A DNA stretch of 64,000 nt from the NCBI GenBank assembly GCA_051652245.1, contig JBOFTV010000032.1, positions 4,661-68,660 of the forward strand, read 5' to 3'. The notes under the pieces were generated by a model that was not told where the DNA came from, made no database searches, and saw nothing but the letters and a program-made list of their open reading frames with translations. Numbering within the stretch: the first letter of the stretch is position 1; each line of letters opens with the position of its first letter. The position numbers were made by a program, and so were the translations under genes. Origin of the DNA: BHER01 sp051652245 (lineage in GTDB: Bacteria; Bacillota_I; Bacilli_A; Culicoidibacterales; Culicoidibacteraceae). This document shows, piece after piece, positions 54,396-63,030 of this stretch.

Positions 54396-55741
54396 TACAA
54401 CTTCCTCCTAATGATAAAATCATGAAATTTAACATCATCAATTGTTACAACTTCAGCTAACTCCTCAATGACATACCCCATTTTCTCACTATATCCATAG
54501 AGATAGATAACAATTAAATAAGTAAAATCCGTAAGGTGCGTAAAGGGCATTGTTGAAGCAACAAGCAAATCTTTAGCCCCCAGTAATTGGTCAACATATT
54601 GATTTATTGAACTCTTTGAAAAAAGATTGTTTTTCATCAGCGCCATCGCTTTTTGCTCTAATAATTCCACATTTTCAAGCATTGGGATAGCAAGTTCACT
54701 GCTTTGATATTCATGATAAACACGCGGTTTATAAAGTGAAGCTTCATCTGCAACAAGATTATTAGCAACCTTGATAAACGTATTTTCAACTTGATCTTGG
54801 GCAAAACCTTGAATTAATCGGTTTAATTTCCCTTCTAAGTCACCCTTAGTATTTAGGAGGAAGCTAATGCGATTAATTGCCGAATCAACATAGCGACGAT
54901 TCTTCTCATTAATATCCTCCATCACATCTTCAATAATTTCAAAGGAATGCGCCATATATCCGAGTTGCATCTTCACATGTTCAAGGGCTCTATCATAAGC
55001 AAAATCCTTCATTTCCATAATCTTTCTAACAACAACATCAAGTTGGGGCTCATTATACTCAATCATTTGGAGATTTTGGAGAATATCCATCCTATACTTT
55101 GTTGGTGTATCTATTGTGGTCAAATTATGATATGCGCGATCGATAATTTTCGCTTGATAATCATAAAGCAATTGATCATGGAGGAGTTTAAGATCATCCT
55201 TATTTTTATCATCGACAATTTTTTGGATATATTTTTTGATATTAGCGTTGAGGGCTTTTAGCTTAAGCATCAATGTTCTTGTATCCTCGTATGCCCGCTC
55301 GATAATTTTAGCCCCCTCATTTGGATTAAAATTACGAAGTGCTTGATAAATTGTAAAAACATAACCTGAATATTCAATTGACACCTCAGCATTTAACTCC
55401 GACAAAGTTTTAAAAATGACAATTGCATAATCCTCAAACACAACATCAATTTGAAAATTAACCCCGCGCTCCTCACTAATCCAACCACATTCCCGCAATC
55501 GCCTCAGAACATAAAGACTCCGCTCGCGGACAACTTGAGGCATTGAATCATCTAGATAAACATGATTATTCTCAAAATAATCATCTAAAATGCTAACTGC
55601 CCGCTCCCGCGCCAGCACATATGAAAAATCATCTTCAATTTGGTGCATCAACAACCAAATACAATCACTCATCATCCGCCGATATTCGGACGCAAAGATA
55701 CTAAAGAAATTTGGTGGTAGCGTATCAAAGATATTTTTCAT
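54395..55741 (-). CDS. jetA: Wadjet kleisin-like subunit JetA
   Basis: A 448-aa, mostly helical protein. Its N-terminus (MKNIFDTLPPNFFSIFASEY, then SDCIWLLMHQIEDD) resembles the JetA family of type II Wadjet systems (DUF5716) rather than the DUF3375 type I form. This is a judgement from remembered families. It acts like MukF, connecting the SMC heads. It shares one base with jetB and begins the operon, with AGGAGC before the ATG. The 124 bases upstream to the nuclease gene hold no ORF and no clear promoter. Confidence 0.83.
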   Translation of the reverse strand: MKNIFDTLPPNFFSIFASEYRRMMSDCIWLLMHQIEDDFSYVLARERAVSILDDYFENNHVYLDDSMPQVVRERSLYVLRRLRECGWISEERGVNFQIDVVFEDYAIVIFKTLSELNAEVSIEYSGYVFTIYQALRNFNPNEGAKIIERAYEDTRTLMLKLKALNANIKKYIQKIVDDKNKDDLKLLHDQLLYDYQAKIIDRAYHNLTTIDTPTKYRMDILQNLQMIEYNEPQLDVVVRKIMEMKDFAYDRALEHVKMQLGYMAHSFEIIEDVMEDINEKNRRYVDSAINRISFLLNTKGDLEGKLNRLIQGFAQDQVENTFIKVANNLVADEASLYKPRVYHEYQSSELAIPMLENVELLEQKAMALMKNNLFSKSSINQYVDQLLGAKDLLVASTMPFTHLTDFTYLIVIYLYGYSEKMGYVIEELAEVVTIDDVKFHDFIIRRKL

Positions 55742-55865
55742 TTATTTAAGCTCCTTTGTGCTTTTTTTTATTCATGAGGGGGATTTTTTGTGATTATTGT
55801 TATTGTTTTAATCACAACCTTTTGAGGGATGATTAAAATAGCCTTGAACTTTTTAGCAAAGATTA

Positions 55866-56498
55866 TTATAACATTTCTACTTCTCTTTTCTCTTTATTGA
55901 CAATAAATGTTTCTGGTGATTTGAGACCAATTACTAGTATTGGAATACTAATTTGATTATACAATGGTATTAGATATTTTTTGTAGTGATCAAACGTTCC
56001 AATTGCACTATCAAAATTACCTGCCTTTCTTAAATCACTTGTAGCACAGACTATTATTCCTATCTGCGTTTGGATTTCTTTTTTTACATGATTTAGTTCA
56101 CTTGCAAGTGTCGGTTTCAATAGATTCCATGATACTGCATTACTATGATTAAAAGCTATTTCCATCGAAACTCCTTCTTTTACAAAATCTATTCTCCATG
56201 GATTTGATGACCTTTCTTCTTTTTCATTTATTTTTTTATTATAATCTGTCTCATTAAAAATAAAACTTTCGTCTTTCCAACCACGAACAATTAATTTTTC
56301 TCTAACCAAGTGATTAATTGCATGAGAAAGGCTCTTTGAACTTGGCTTAATGCTCCTCTGATGCTCAAATTCTTTGATTAGTACATCATCTGACAACTCT
56401 AATATTGTCTTTCTAACATCATCATAAATCTTCCTTAATTCATCTTTTTGATTAATAATATCTTCTGCAAATCTATGTGAATATAATTCATACCTCAC
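55866..56498 (-). CDS. BglII/BstYI-family type II restriction endonuclease
   Basis: A 210-aa protein close to BstYI (about 203 aa) in length and layout. It shares the N-terminal YSH, the REKLIVRGWKDE segment and RIDFVKEGVSMEIAF, which corresponds to the active-site strand of the family (Asp104 and Glu113, nine residues apart as in BstYI). The third position, Gln in BglII, is Ala115 here. Family members cut AGATCT, RGATCY or related sites. It ends before the Wadjet operon and starts 17 bases after the methyltransferase stop, so it is its cotranscribed partner. Confidence 0.75.
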   Translation of the reverse strand: MRYELYSHRFAEDIINQKDELRKIYDDVRKTILELSDDVLIKEFEHQRSIKPSSKSLSHAINHLVREKLIVRGWKDESFIFNETDYNKKINEKEERSSNPWRIDFVKEGVSMEIAFNHSNAVSWNLLKPTLASELNHVKKEIQTQIGIIVCATSDLRKAGNFDSAIGTFDHYKKYLIPLYNQISIPILVIGLKSPETFIVNKEKREVEML

Positions 56499-56514
56499 TT
56501 TTATTCTCTCATTT

Positions 56515-57741
56515 CTAATATTGTATATTTTTTATCTTGTTCCCTATTTTTTCTACTATTCCCACAACTAAAGCATTTCCCATACAAAAGTATCTTTGCC
56601 TTGTCGTCATTCCTTTTGTCCAGTCATCAGGAAATCCATTTAATCGCTCTGCTTCAATGGGGGTAATTAATCTTAATTTCCCAGATTTAATATCCTCAAC
56701 CACATGCGTACTCCTATTAACAGATGACTCACTTGTCAGCATTGTCCTACCAGGAGCGTCGCTATTATCTGGAAACGCCATTTTCCCCTCTGTATAATTA
56801 TAGGGTTCACCGTTGGGCTTAATTCTTCGGATTGTTTTTGCACCTTTTAAATATTCCCATTTTTCGATATTATGTCCAAGAAAATATCTTTGTTCAATCT
56901 CTCCGCTTTCAAGTACCTCTCTTAAGCTAATAAAATCTTCTTTTTTTGGAAGTGTTTCTGTACTGAATATCTCTCCTTTAATCATAACTCCACTATTCCA
57001 AAAAGGAGATTTGTTTATGCCATTTACCGCACCAATATTAAATTTATTTGATACCTCTAGTAAATTTTTATAGGGTGTAAAATTTACTGTTACCTTTTTT
57101 TTCTCATTTGCATCATCTAGAACAGGAAATATATCAGCAAAAAATCCTGAATGAAAAAGTAACTCTTGTTTACTTTTTTTTATATTTTTACTCCCATATT
57201 TTGTTTTTGTTCCATATGCAAAAATGAAAACCCTTTTTCGCTTTTGAGCCCCCCCATAATCTGCCGCATTTATTACCCTCCATTCTACAATATATCCTAA
57301 TTTATTCAATGAATATAGCATAATTGCAAAATCTCTTCCCCTTTGACTTGTTGGGGACTTGAGTAGTCTGTCAACATTCTCCAAAAGAATAAATGGTGGT
57401 CTTTTTACTTTTACTATTTCTTCTATTTGCCACCACAATACACCTTTTTTTCCTTCTAATCCTTTTGCACCTGTTGCAGCTACACTATAATCCTGACAGG
57501 GAAAACCGCCAACAAGTAACGTATGATCTGGAATCATCTTTTTATCTATTGTCGAAATATCCTGATTAACATGGTTTTCTGATACTCCAAAATTACGCTG
57601 ATAGCAATCAAAAGCAAATTGGTTTTTCGTGCTCGGTTCCCATTGATTTGCCCATACTGTTTTCCAGTCTTTTGTTGATGCTTCTAATCCACATCGAAAG
57701 CCTCCAACTCCTGCAAACAATTCACATACTGTTAAATCCAT
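56515..57741 (-). CDS. DNA (cytosine-5) methyltransferase
   Basis: The ATG at 57741 is used (408 aa). A TTG one codon earlier is open but lacks spacing. Motif I is FAGVGGFRCGLEAS, motif IV GGFPCQDYS with catalytic Cys82, motif VI ENVDRL and motif VIII QKRKRVFI. Motif IX/X occurs near the C-terminus (RLITPIEAERLNGFPDDW, then GNALVVGIVEKIG). The target is not readable, but the adjacent Sau3AI-like enzyme implies GATC with modified C. It should protect DNA from both neighbouring endonucleases. Confidence 0.93.
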   Translation of the reverse strand: MDLTVCELFAGVGGFRCGLEASTKDWKTVWANQWEPSTKNQFAFDCYQRNFGVSENHVNQDISTIDKKMIPDHTLLVGGFPCQDYSVAATGAKGLEGKKGVLWWQIEEIVKVKRPPFILLENVDRLLKSPTSQRGRDFAIMLYSLNKLGYIVEWRVINAADYGGAQKRKRVFIFAYGTKTKYGSKNIKKSKQELLFHSGFFADIFPVLDDANEKKKVTVNFTPYKNLLEVSNKFNIGAVNGINKSPFWNSGVMIKGEIFSTETLPKKEDFISLREVLESGEIEQRYFLGHNIEKWEYLKGAKTIRRIKPNGEPYNYTEGKMAFPDNSDAPGRTMLTSESSVNRSTHVVEDIKSGKLRLITPIEAERLNGFPDDWTKGMTTRQRYFCMGNALVVGIVEKIGNKIKNIQY

Positions 57742-57787
57742 CAATCAAACCTTCTCTCTCTTTATTTTATCTGACACATATGTTATT

Positions 57788-57816
57788 ATTATACTATAAA
57801 ACACCAAATAGATCAA
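57788..57816 (-). promoter_or_regulatory. Methyltransferase promoter containing a GATC site
   Basis: Minus-strand -35 TTGATC (57811-57816) and -10 TATAAT (57788-57793) are 17 bases apart. The -35 includes the tetranucleotide GATC, the likely target of the methyltransferase itself. On the plus strand CTGACA with TATAAA may serve the divergent nuclease gene. Confidence 0.6.
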
Positions 57817-57857
57817 TCAAAATATTAAGTTATTAAAATAGAATGAGGATGTTAAAT

Positions 57858-59216
57858 ATGAGTGAACCAATTTATACTACAGTCGAAGAACTGCTCGAGA
57901 AAGCTACAGAAACTGAAGGAAAAACAATGCGCCAAATTGATAAGTTTAATCGATTAGACAACTTGAGAAATAAGGGAGCCCTTGGTCAGATGATTGAAGA
58001 AAGTCATTTTGGTTATGCTATTAATAGTAAAAGCCAAGCAGACTTTGAAAACCTAGGAATTGAGTTAAAAGTCACAGCTCTTAAATTACTCAAAAATGGC
58101 GATGTTTCTGTAAAAGAGCGCCTCGTACTCAATATTATCAATTATATGGAAGAATATAAAAAGACATTCCAAACATCTTCCTACATGAACAAGAGTAAAA
58201 ATATTCTACTTATTTTTTATCTATGGGATGATAAAATCAAAAATAATGACTATCAAATTATAAAATCGCATCTCTTTACAATTGCGACCAATGATCTCTT
58301 TGTAATTGAAAATGATTGGAATACTATTATCCAAAAAATAAAGGCTGGTCTAGCCCATGAAATTTCAGAGGCAGATACCGATTACCTCGCTGCATGTACA
58401 AAAGGGGCTTCTGCTAAGTCTGTCAAGATACAGCCTTTTTCTAATATTCCCGCTAAACAACGGGCTTTCTCCTATAAAGTTTCTTACATGAATACGGTCG
58501 CTCGTGGACTAATCAATCCCCAAAGTCTAAAACCCTTTGCCCAGCCTGGTTCATTGAAAAATACAACGCTCTCTGAGTTATTACATGAAAAATTTAGGCC
58601 ATACTATGGAAAATCCATCACAGAAATTACTAATACACTCAATGCACCGATTTCTTCCACTGCAAAAAATGCTTTACAATTAATAACTTCTGCGATACTT
58701 GGAGTAACTTCAACAAGCTTAGACAAAATTGAGGAATTCAGTAAAGCAAATATTAAAATTAAAACGATTCGCTTGACAACAACTGGTAATTTCCCAGAGC
58801 ATATGTCATTTCCTACATTCAAATTCCTTGATATCATCAACGAAAGCTGGGAAACATCTAAATTATACCAACTTTTTACGACACAAAAATATCTATTTGT
58901 TATTTTTCAATACGACAATAATAATGTACTACACCTCAAGAAGATAAAACTGTGGAATATGCCCTATTCTGTCCTCGAAAATGAAGTTAAGGCTACATGG
59001 CTGGAAACTGTCCGTGTTATCAACGAAGGGGTTATTTTGACACCAAAGGGCAAGAAAATGAGCAATAACTTGCCAGGATCAAAGTACAACAATGTCTGCC
59101 ATGTCAGACCACATGCTCAAAACGCCTCTGATGCGTTTCCTCTCCCTGATGGCAGATTTCTGACCAAGCAAGGGTTTTGGCTTGATAAAAGTTATCTTCG
59201 TACAATAATTCTATAG
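57858..59216 (+). CDS. Sau3AI/MutH-family restriction endonuclease
   Basis: The start at 57858 has GAGGA eight bases upstream. Two earlier in-frame ATGs are less well placed. The 452-aa protein carries a MutH-type catalytic domain with GQMIEESHFGY (Glu47) and ADFENLGIELKVTAL (Asp62, Glu69, Lys71), the D...ExK set of MutH and Sau3AI. A second, degenerate MutH-like domain follows, as in Sau3AI (about 489 aa). Sau3AI cuts GATC and is blocked by C5 methylation, which fits the divergent C5 methyltransferase. Confidence 0.88.
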   Translation: MSEPIYTTVEELLEKATETEGKTMRQIDKFNRLDNLRNKGALGQMIEESHFGYAINSKSQADFENLGIELKVTALKLLKNGDVSVKERLVLNIINYMEEYKKTFQTSSYMNKSKNILLIFYLWDDKIKNNDYQIIKSHLFTIATNDLFVIENDWNTIIQKIKAGLAHEISEADTDYLAACTKGASAKSVKIQPFSNIPAKQRAFSYKVSYMNTVARGLINPQSLKPFAQPGSLKNTTLSELLHEKFRPYYGKSITEITNTLNAPISSTAKNALQLITSAILGVTSTSLDKIEEFSKANIKIKTIRLTTTGNFPEHMSFPTFKFLDIINESWETSKLYQLFTTQKYLFVIFQYDNNNVLHLKKIKLWNMPYSVLENEVKATWLETVRVINEGVILTPKGKKMSNNLPGSKYNNVCHVRPHAQNASDAFPLPDGRFLTKQGFWLDKSYLRTIIL

Positions 59217-59224
59217 TATAAAAT

Positions 59225-59261
59225 ATCAAGAAAAAAGGTGGTCTCCACCTTTTTTCTTGAT
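59225..59261. terminator. Bidirectional terminator after the Sau3AI-like gene
   Basis: A 17-bp perfect inverted repeat (ATCAAGAAAAAAGGTGG and its complement) with a 3-base loop lies between convergent genes. Confidence 0.9.
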
Positions 59262-59281
59262 TAAATCACCCGCGCCATCCC

Positions 59282-59575
59282 TTATTGAGCTATAACATCA
59301 AAATAAACATAACTCAAATCACTCTCAGAAACGCCCAAACTTAGTTCCGACATACCTTCATAAAATAAAGCTAATATCTTTCCCGCTTCAATTTTCATGA
59401 TTCCAGCAATAATATCTTCAGATAGACTCGGTAGTAGACTTACCATTTCCTCATAAAGACCAATTTCCCAGGCTCTTGCAAAAATAACCTCCTTCTCCAT
59501 GCTCATAATCTGTTCTCTGTATTCCTCAAATTCTACCGCTAATCTTGTTTCTAATTCATCCAAAATAATCATCAT
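59282..59575 (-). CDS. Small acidic hypothetical protein (DUF3848-like)
   Basis: A 97-aa acidic, helical protein without signal or membrane segment. The pattern YREQIMSMEKEVIFARAWEI then EMVSLL resembles DUF3848, a family of unknown function, but this is weak. The start is uncertain: ATG codons at 59575 and 59572 lie almost on the AAAGGA site. A 140-base leader separates it from nagB and holds a three-codon frame with an excellent ribosome site. It ends at the shared terminator. Confidence 0.55.
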   Translation of the reverse strand: MMIILDELETRLAVEFEEYREQIMSMEKEVIFARAWEIGLYEEMVSLLPSLSEDIIAGIMKIEAGKILALFYEGMSELSLGVSESDLSYVYFDVIAQ

Positions 59576-59639
59576 CCTTTCTTTTTTTTAAAACCGATCT
59601 CGATCTTATCACAATTGACCAGAAAAACATTGAAAATAT

Positions 59640-59665
59640 TCATATTCGCATAACAATTACCTCCT
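59640..59665 (-). promoter_or_regulatory. Strong ribosome site with a three-codon ORF (M-R-I-stop)
   Basis: On the minus strand AGGAGG (59660-59665) is followed after 8 bases by ATG CGA ATA TGA (59640-59651). No longer frame uses this site. It sits in the leader of the 97-aa protein gene and could be a minimal upstream ORF or the leftover of a lost gene. Confidence 0.4.
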
Positions 59666-59714
59666 ACATATATATAAAAAAGCCATCAACCCTAAAGTCA
59701 ACAACTCTTCTTAT

Positions 59715-60428
59715 CTACACAAACAAAATTGCATAACAATCCTGATGCTCATTTAGCAGCGTAACAGGACAGGCTATATCAGCAACTCCAGCCCTCAAAG
59801 CCGTAACTGCCGCCTGCTTACTATCGCCATTAGCAATCGTAATTATCTTATCTGCACTTAAAATCTGCTGCAAACCTAACGTAATCCCCTGCTTAATGTT
59901 ATATGCTGTTTTAAAATACTTATTCCCCACAGTTTGCGTTATCTCATCTAAATCACAGACATACGCGTTCTGATCAAAGGCACTATATGGCTCGTTGAAT
60001 CCAAGATGACCATTAACACCAATCCCCAATAAACAAAGATTCAGTGGTCCAAATTCAGCCAAAAAAGCGTTCATTTTCTCACACTCCCCCATAATATCCA
60101 ACGCCTTACCATCAAAAAACTTGATCTGCTCAGCTTTAATATTCAGGGGCTTATACAAATATTTATCTAAATACGAGCGGCAACTGCCCTCATTTTGGCC
60201 ATCTAGTCCAACCCATTCATCTAAACTAACAAAGGTAACTAGAGAAAAATCAACAGCTTGGTCTTTGGCCATTCTCACAAGTTCACCAAATGTGCCAATT
60301 GGTGTGTCACCCGCAGCAAGACAAATCATTGCTTTTGGGTTTGATACGATTTCGGCAATGATTAAACTGGCCGCCTGTTGTGATAAATCCTGGTAATCTT
60401 TTGTAGCTAAATACGTTATTTTGCTCAT
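59715..60428 (-). CDS. nagB: Glucosamine-6-phosphate deaminase family enzyme
   Basis: A 237-aa enzyme that converts an amino-sugar phosphate to keto-sugar phosphate plus ammonia. AAGDTPIG is the phosphate loop, VSLDEWVG carries Asp70 and Glu71, and GIGVNGHLGFNEP holds the ring-opening His141. Its length equals Gram-positive NagB. Since it ends a mannose-type PTS operon, a galactosamine-6-phosphate (AgaI-type) specificity is also possible. A GU-rich weak terminator follows (about 59690-59710). Confidence 0.87.
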   Translation of the reverse strand: MSKITYLATKDYQDLSQQAASLIIAEIVSNPKAMICLAAGDTPIGTFGELVRMAKDQAVDFSLVTFVSLDEWVGLDGQNEGSCRSYLDKYLYKPLNIKAEQIKFFDGKALDIMGECEKMNAFLAEFGPLNLCLLGIGVNGHLGFNEPYSAFDQNAYVCDLDEITQTVGNKYFKTAYNIKQGITLGLQQILSADKIITIANGDSKQAAVTALRAGVADIACPVTLLNEHQDCYAILFV

Positions 60429-60453
60429 CTTTTATCCCTTCTTTCAAAAAAAA

Positions 60454-60879
60454 TCAAATCCCATCAAGTACTTCCTTTGTCGAAGTGATGCGGATTTCTT
60501 TTTCAAATTTTTGAATGTTTGCTTTTGAGGCATTTATCATGTTTTCAATCATGATTTGACTTTTTGTTGTGTTTTTAGTCAATAAAACTTCCAAAATACC
60601 ACTTGTGTTGCATCCACAAATGACTTCAATTGCCGCGTTATCCATTGCTTGCGTGGCAGCAATTTTAAATGGTGTTCCCCCAATAATGTCACAAATAAAT
60701 AGTAGTTTCTGTCCACTATTATCAGCAATTACTGTCAAAATTTGATTTTCTAAATCGCTTTCTGTCATCGTTTCTAAGAAGTCGATAGCCAATAAATCAT
60801 CACTTTGACCCGCAATTGCCTCAATATTACTTTTGTACCCTAAACCAAAATGACCATGTCCACAAAATACAAATTTCAT
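60454..60879 (-). CDS. PTS mannose-family EIIA
   Basis: Start at 60879 with GGAG upstream, since the longer frame overlaps the EIID gene (141 aa). The phosphorylated His is His10 in CGHGHFGLGY, and DIIGGTPFKIA is the partner strand. It carries phosphate from HPr to the EIIB of this operon. Confidence 0.9.
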   Translation of the reverse strand: MKFVFCGHGHFGLGYKSNIEAIAGQSDDLLAIDFLETMTESDLENQILTVIADNSGQKLLFICDIIGGTPFKIAATQAMDNAAIEVICGCNTSGILEVLLTKNTTKSQIMIENMINASKANIQKFEKEIRITSTKEVLDGI

Positions 60880-60881
60880 TG

Positions 60882-61685
60882 CTATAATACTCCTAACCAT
60901 GAACCAACTAGGGCAAAGACTAGAAGTCCAAAAATTAAAATTACGGGATTTGCATTCTTCTTTTTTAATAAGTAGTAGAGTAGGAATGTTAAACTAATTG
61001 GTAATAGTCCCGGAAATATTTTATCTAAAAAGGCTTCCTGTACTGATAATGTTTCTTCGGCCGCAATTTTAAATTCTAATAGTACTGGTAATTTTACATA
61101 TGATGCAATCAGTCCCCCAATAACTGTACATCCTAAAATTGTTGCTGCTTTTGCAACGAGTGCTGAGTGTGCTGATATTTTCTCAATCGCACTTAGACCT
61201 AATTTATATCCAAGATGGACAAATGACAATCTAAACATAGCAACTGCTATGTAAATCACAAAAAACAAGATCGGTCCAATAATATTTCCTTCTACCGCAA
61301 ATGATGCACATAGTCCAGCAACAATTGGTAATAGTGTAAACCAGAATATGGCATCTCCTATTCCTGCTAGTGGAGCAAATAAACCGACTTTTAGTCCTTC
61401 TATGAGAGAGCGTTCTTCTTTTTTTTCTTCCAGGGAGATTAATAGGCCCATGAGGAAGCTTGATAGGTTCGTGTTGGTGTTGATGAATTCCATGTTGTCT
61501 TGGAGTGCTGCTGCAAGGGCCGCTTTATCGTCACCATATATTTTTTCTAGTGTTGGTGCCATTGCGTTTGTCCAGCCTGCTGCTTGCATTTTCTGATAAT
61601 TGAAACTACTGTTTAAATAAATAATTGACCGAAATCCGAGTTGATTTAAATCACGTTTTGTTAAGATATATTTTTTAGATTCCAT
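60882..61685 (-). CDS. PTS mannose-family EIID
   Basis: The ATG at 61685 with GGGGAG is chosen (267 aa). Family blocks are QAAGWTNAMAP, KVGLFAPLAGIGDAIFW and the C-terminal membrane helices. With EIIC it forms the membrane channel. The gene overlaps the end of the EIIC gene by 11 bases. Confidence 0.92.
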   Translation of the reverse strand: MESKKYILTKRDLNQLGFRSIIYLNSSFNYQKMQAAGWTNAMAPTLEKIYGDDKAALAAALQDNMEFINTNTNLSSFLMGLLISLEEKKEERSLIEGLKVGLFAPLAGIGDAIFWFTLLPIVAGLCASFAVEGNIIGPILFFVIYIAVAMFRLSFVHLGYKLGLSAIEKISAHSALVAKAATILGCTVIGGLIASYVKLPVLLEFKIAAEETLSVQEAFLDKIFPGLLPISLTFLLYYLLKKKNANPVILIFGLLVFALVGSWLGVL

Positions 61686-62475
61686 CTTCTTGCTCCCCTT
61701 CCATATTTGCATAACTTAGTCCGTCCGTTTTTAATTTGACTAGTTCTAGGTCTTTAAAATACCCGTACATTGCAAAGGCGCAACCAAGGAGCGCAACTGG
61801 GAGTAAATTATCCGTTTTAATAAATGTTGAAAATAAAATCCCAATAATTAAATAAGGCGCAAACTCTGTTTTAAAAATAACGCGAAGGAGTAAAGCAAAC
61901 CCAACTGCTGGTAAAATACCACCTGCTACCTCAAATCCATGTGATAACCAGGCTGGCATTGCTGCAACTAATGCTAACATCTGGGCCTGTGCTAAGTAAG
62001 TACTTAAAAAGACAATCACCGCATACGATATCCCAACAATCCCAATTGTTTGATAATGTATTCGCTGTAAGCCTGCAATATCAGCATTTGCTGCTGCTTT
62101 ATCTGCTCTTGGCATGAAAAATGAGAATGATGAATAGTAAAATAGAATCAGATATTGCATCAATAATGCAAAAGGTAATGTAAGTGGCACTGCTGCCAGT
62201 GGTGAAATACCTGAAATATGTGCTAGTACAGGGCCCATAATACCTGCAATAACTGGGTTTGGTGGTTGTGTTCCCCCAACTGGTGTTAGTCCTGTGTAGG
62301 CTAGTTCTGTTAACCCACCACTAATAATTCCCAGCTGTAGATCGCCTAAAATAAGACCTGTAACTGTTCCCACAATTATTGGTCTGAAGATAAAGAAACC
62401 TTCCATATAAGCATCAATTCCTGCAATAACAGCAACAATTGTCAATAAAATTCCTTGTCCTAATGTAATTTCCAT
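61675..62475 (-). CDS. PTS mannose-family EIIC
   Basis: A 266-aa membrane protein. GLILGDLQLGIISGGLTELAYTG, with the following TPVGGTQPPNPVIAGI, is the substrate region of the ManY/AgaC/SorA family. It lies 44 bases after EIIB. The substrate is inferred to be an amino sugar from the NagB-type enzyme downstream. Confidence 0.92.
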   Translation of the reverse strand: MEITLGQGILLTIVAVIAGIDAYMEGFFIFRPIIVGTVTGLILGDLQLGIISGGLTELAYTGLTPVGGTQPPNPVIAGIMGPVLAHISGISPLAAVPLTLPFALLMQYLILFYYSSFSFFMPRADKAAANADIAGLQRIHYQTIGIVGISYAVIVFLSTYLAQAQMLALVAAMPAWLSHGFEVAGGILPAVGFALLLRVIFKTEFAPYLIIGILFSTFIKTDNLLPVALLGCAFAMYGYFKDLELVKLKTDGLSYANMEGEQEDGI

Positions 62476-62519
62476 TGTTAAAATCCCCCTTTGATTTTTG
62501 ACTAAGCATCCGCTCTTAG

Positions 62520-63002
62520 CTATGCTATAATTGTAATGTTTTCAATCACGTCACCTGGTGTATTTTGAATAAAAACAGTTATCCCTTTGTCACTAATTGC
62601 TAGCAACTCGGCTTTTTCCTGTTCATTAATAAACACTTGATTGGTGATTTTCTTTTTCCCCTCTGACATGTGCATGTTGCCAACATTAACCTTAGTGATT
62701 GGTACGCCACCATCAATTAATGCCAACACAATATCCGGTGTCCGACAGATAAGTAAAATTTTCTGCCGCTCTGCTGCTTTAAAGATAACCTCAATTGTTT
62801 TCACAATGGTAAAAAAACGGATATCCACACCGCTTGCGTCTGCGGTCATTTTCATTAATTGTTGTTGTACTGGCTGAGCTGCAACATCATCGTCAACTAC
62901 GATGATAAGATTTGCATCTAGTGATTTGGTCCATAAAACCCCCACTTGCCCATGAACCAGCCGATTATCAATTCTTGTGAGTAAAATATTTGGCTTTGCC
63001 AT
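62520..63002 (-). CDS. PTS mannose-family EIIB
   Basis: A 160-aa cytoplasmic protein. The phosphorylated His18 lies in the N-terminal RIDNRLVHGQVGVLW motif. Here EIIB is a free polypeptide and first in the order B-C-D-A. Confidence 0.93.
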   Translation of the reverse strand: MAKPNILLTRIDNRLVHGQVGVLWTKSLDANLIIVVDDDVAAQPVQQQLMKMTADASGVDIRFFTIVKTIEVIFKAAERQKILLICRTPDIVLALIDGGVPITKVNVGNMHMSEGKKKITNQVFINEQEKAELLAISDKGITVFIQNTPGDVIENITIIA

Positions 63003-63030
63003 TTTAAACGCCCCTTCCCCTTTGTCATTT

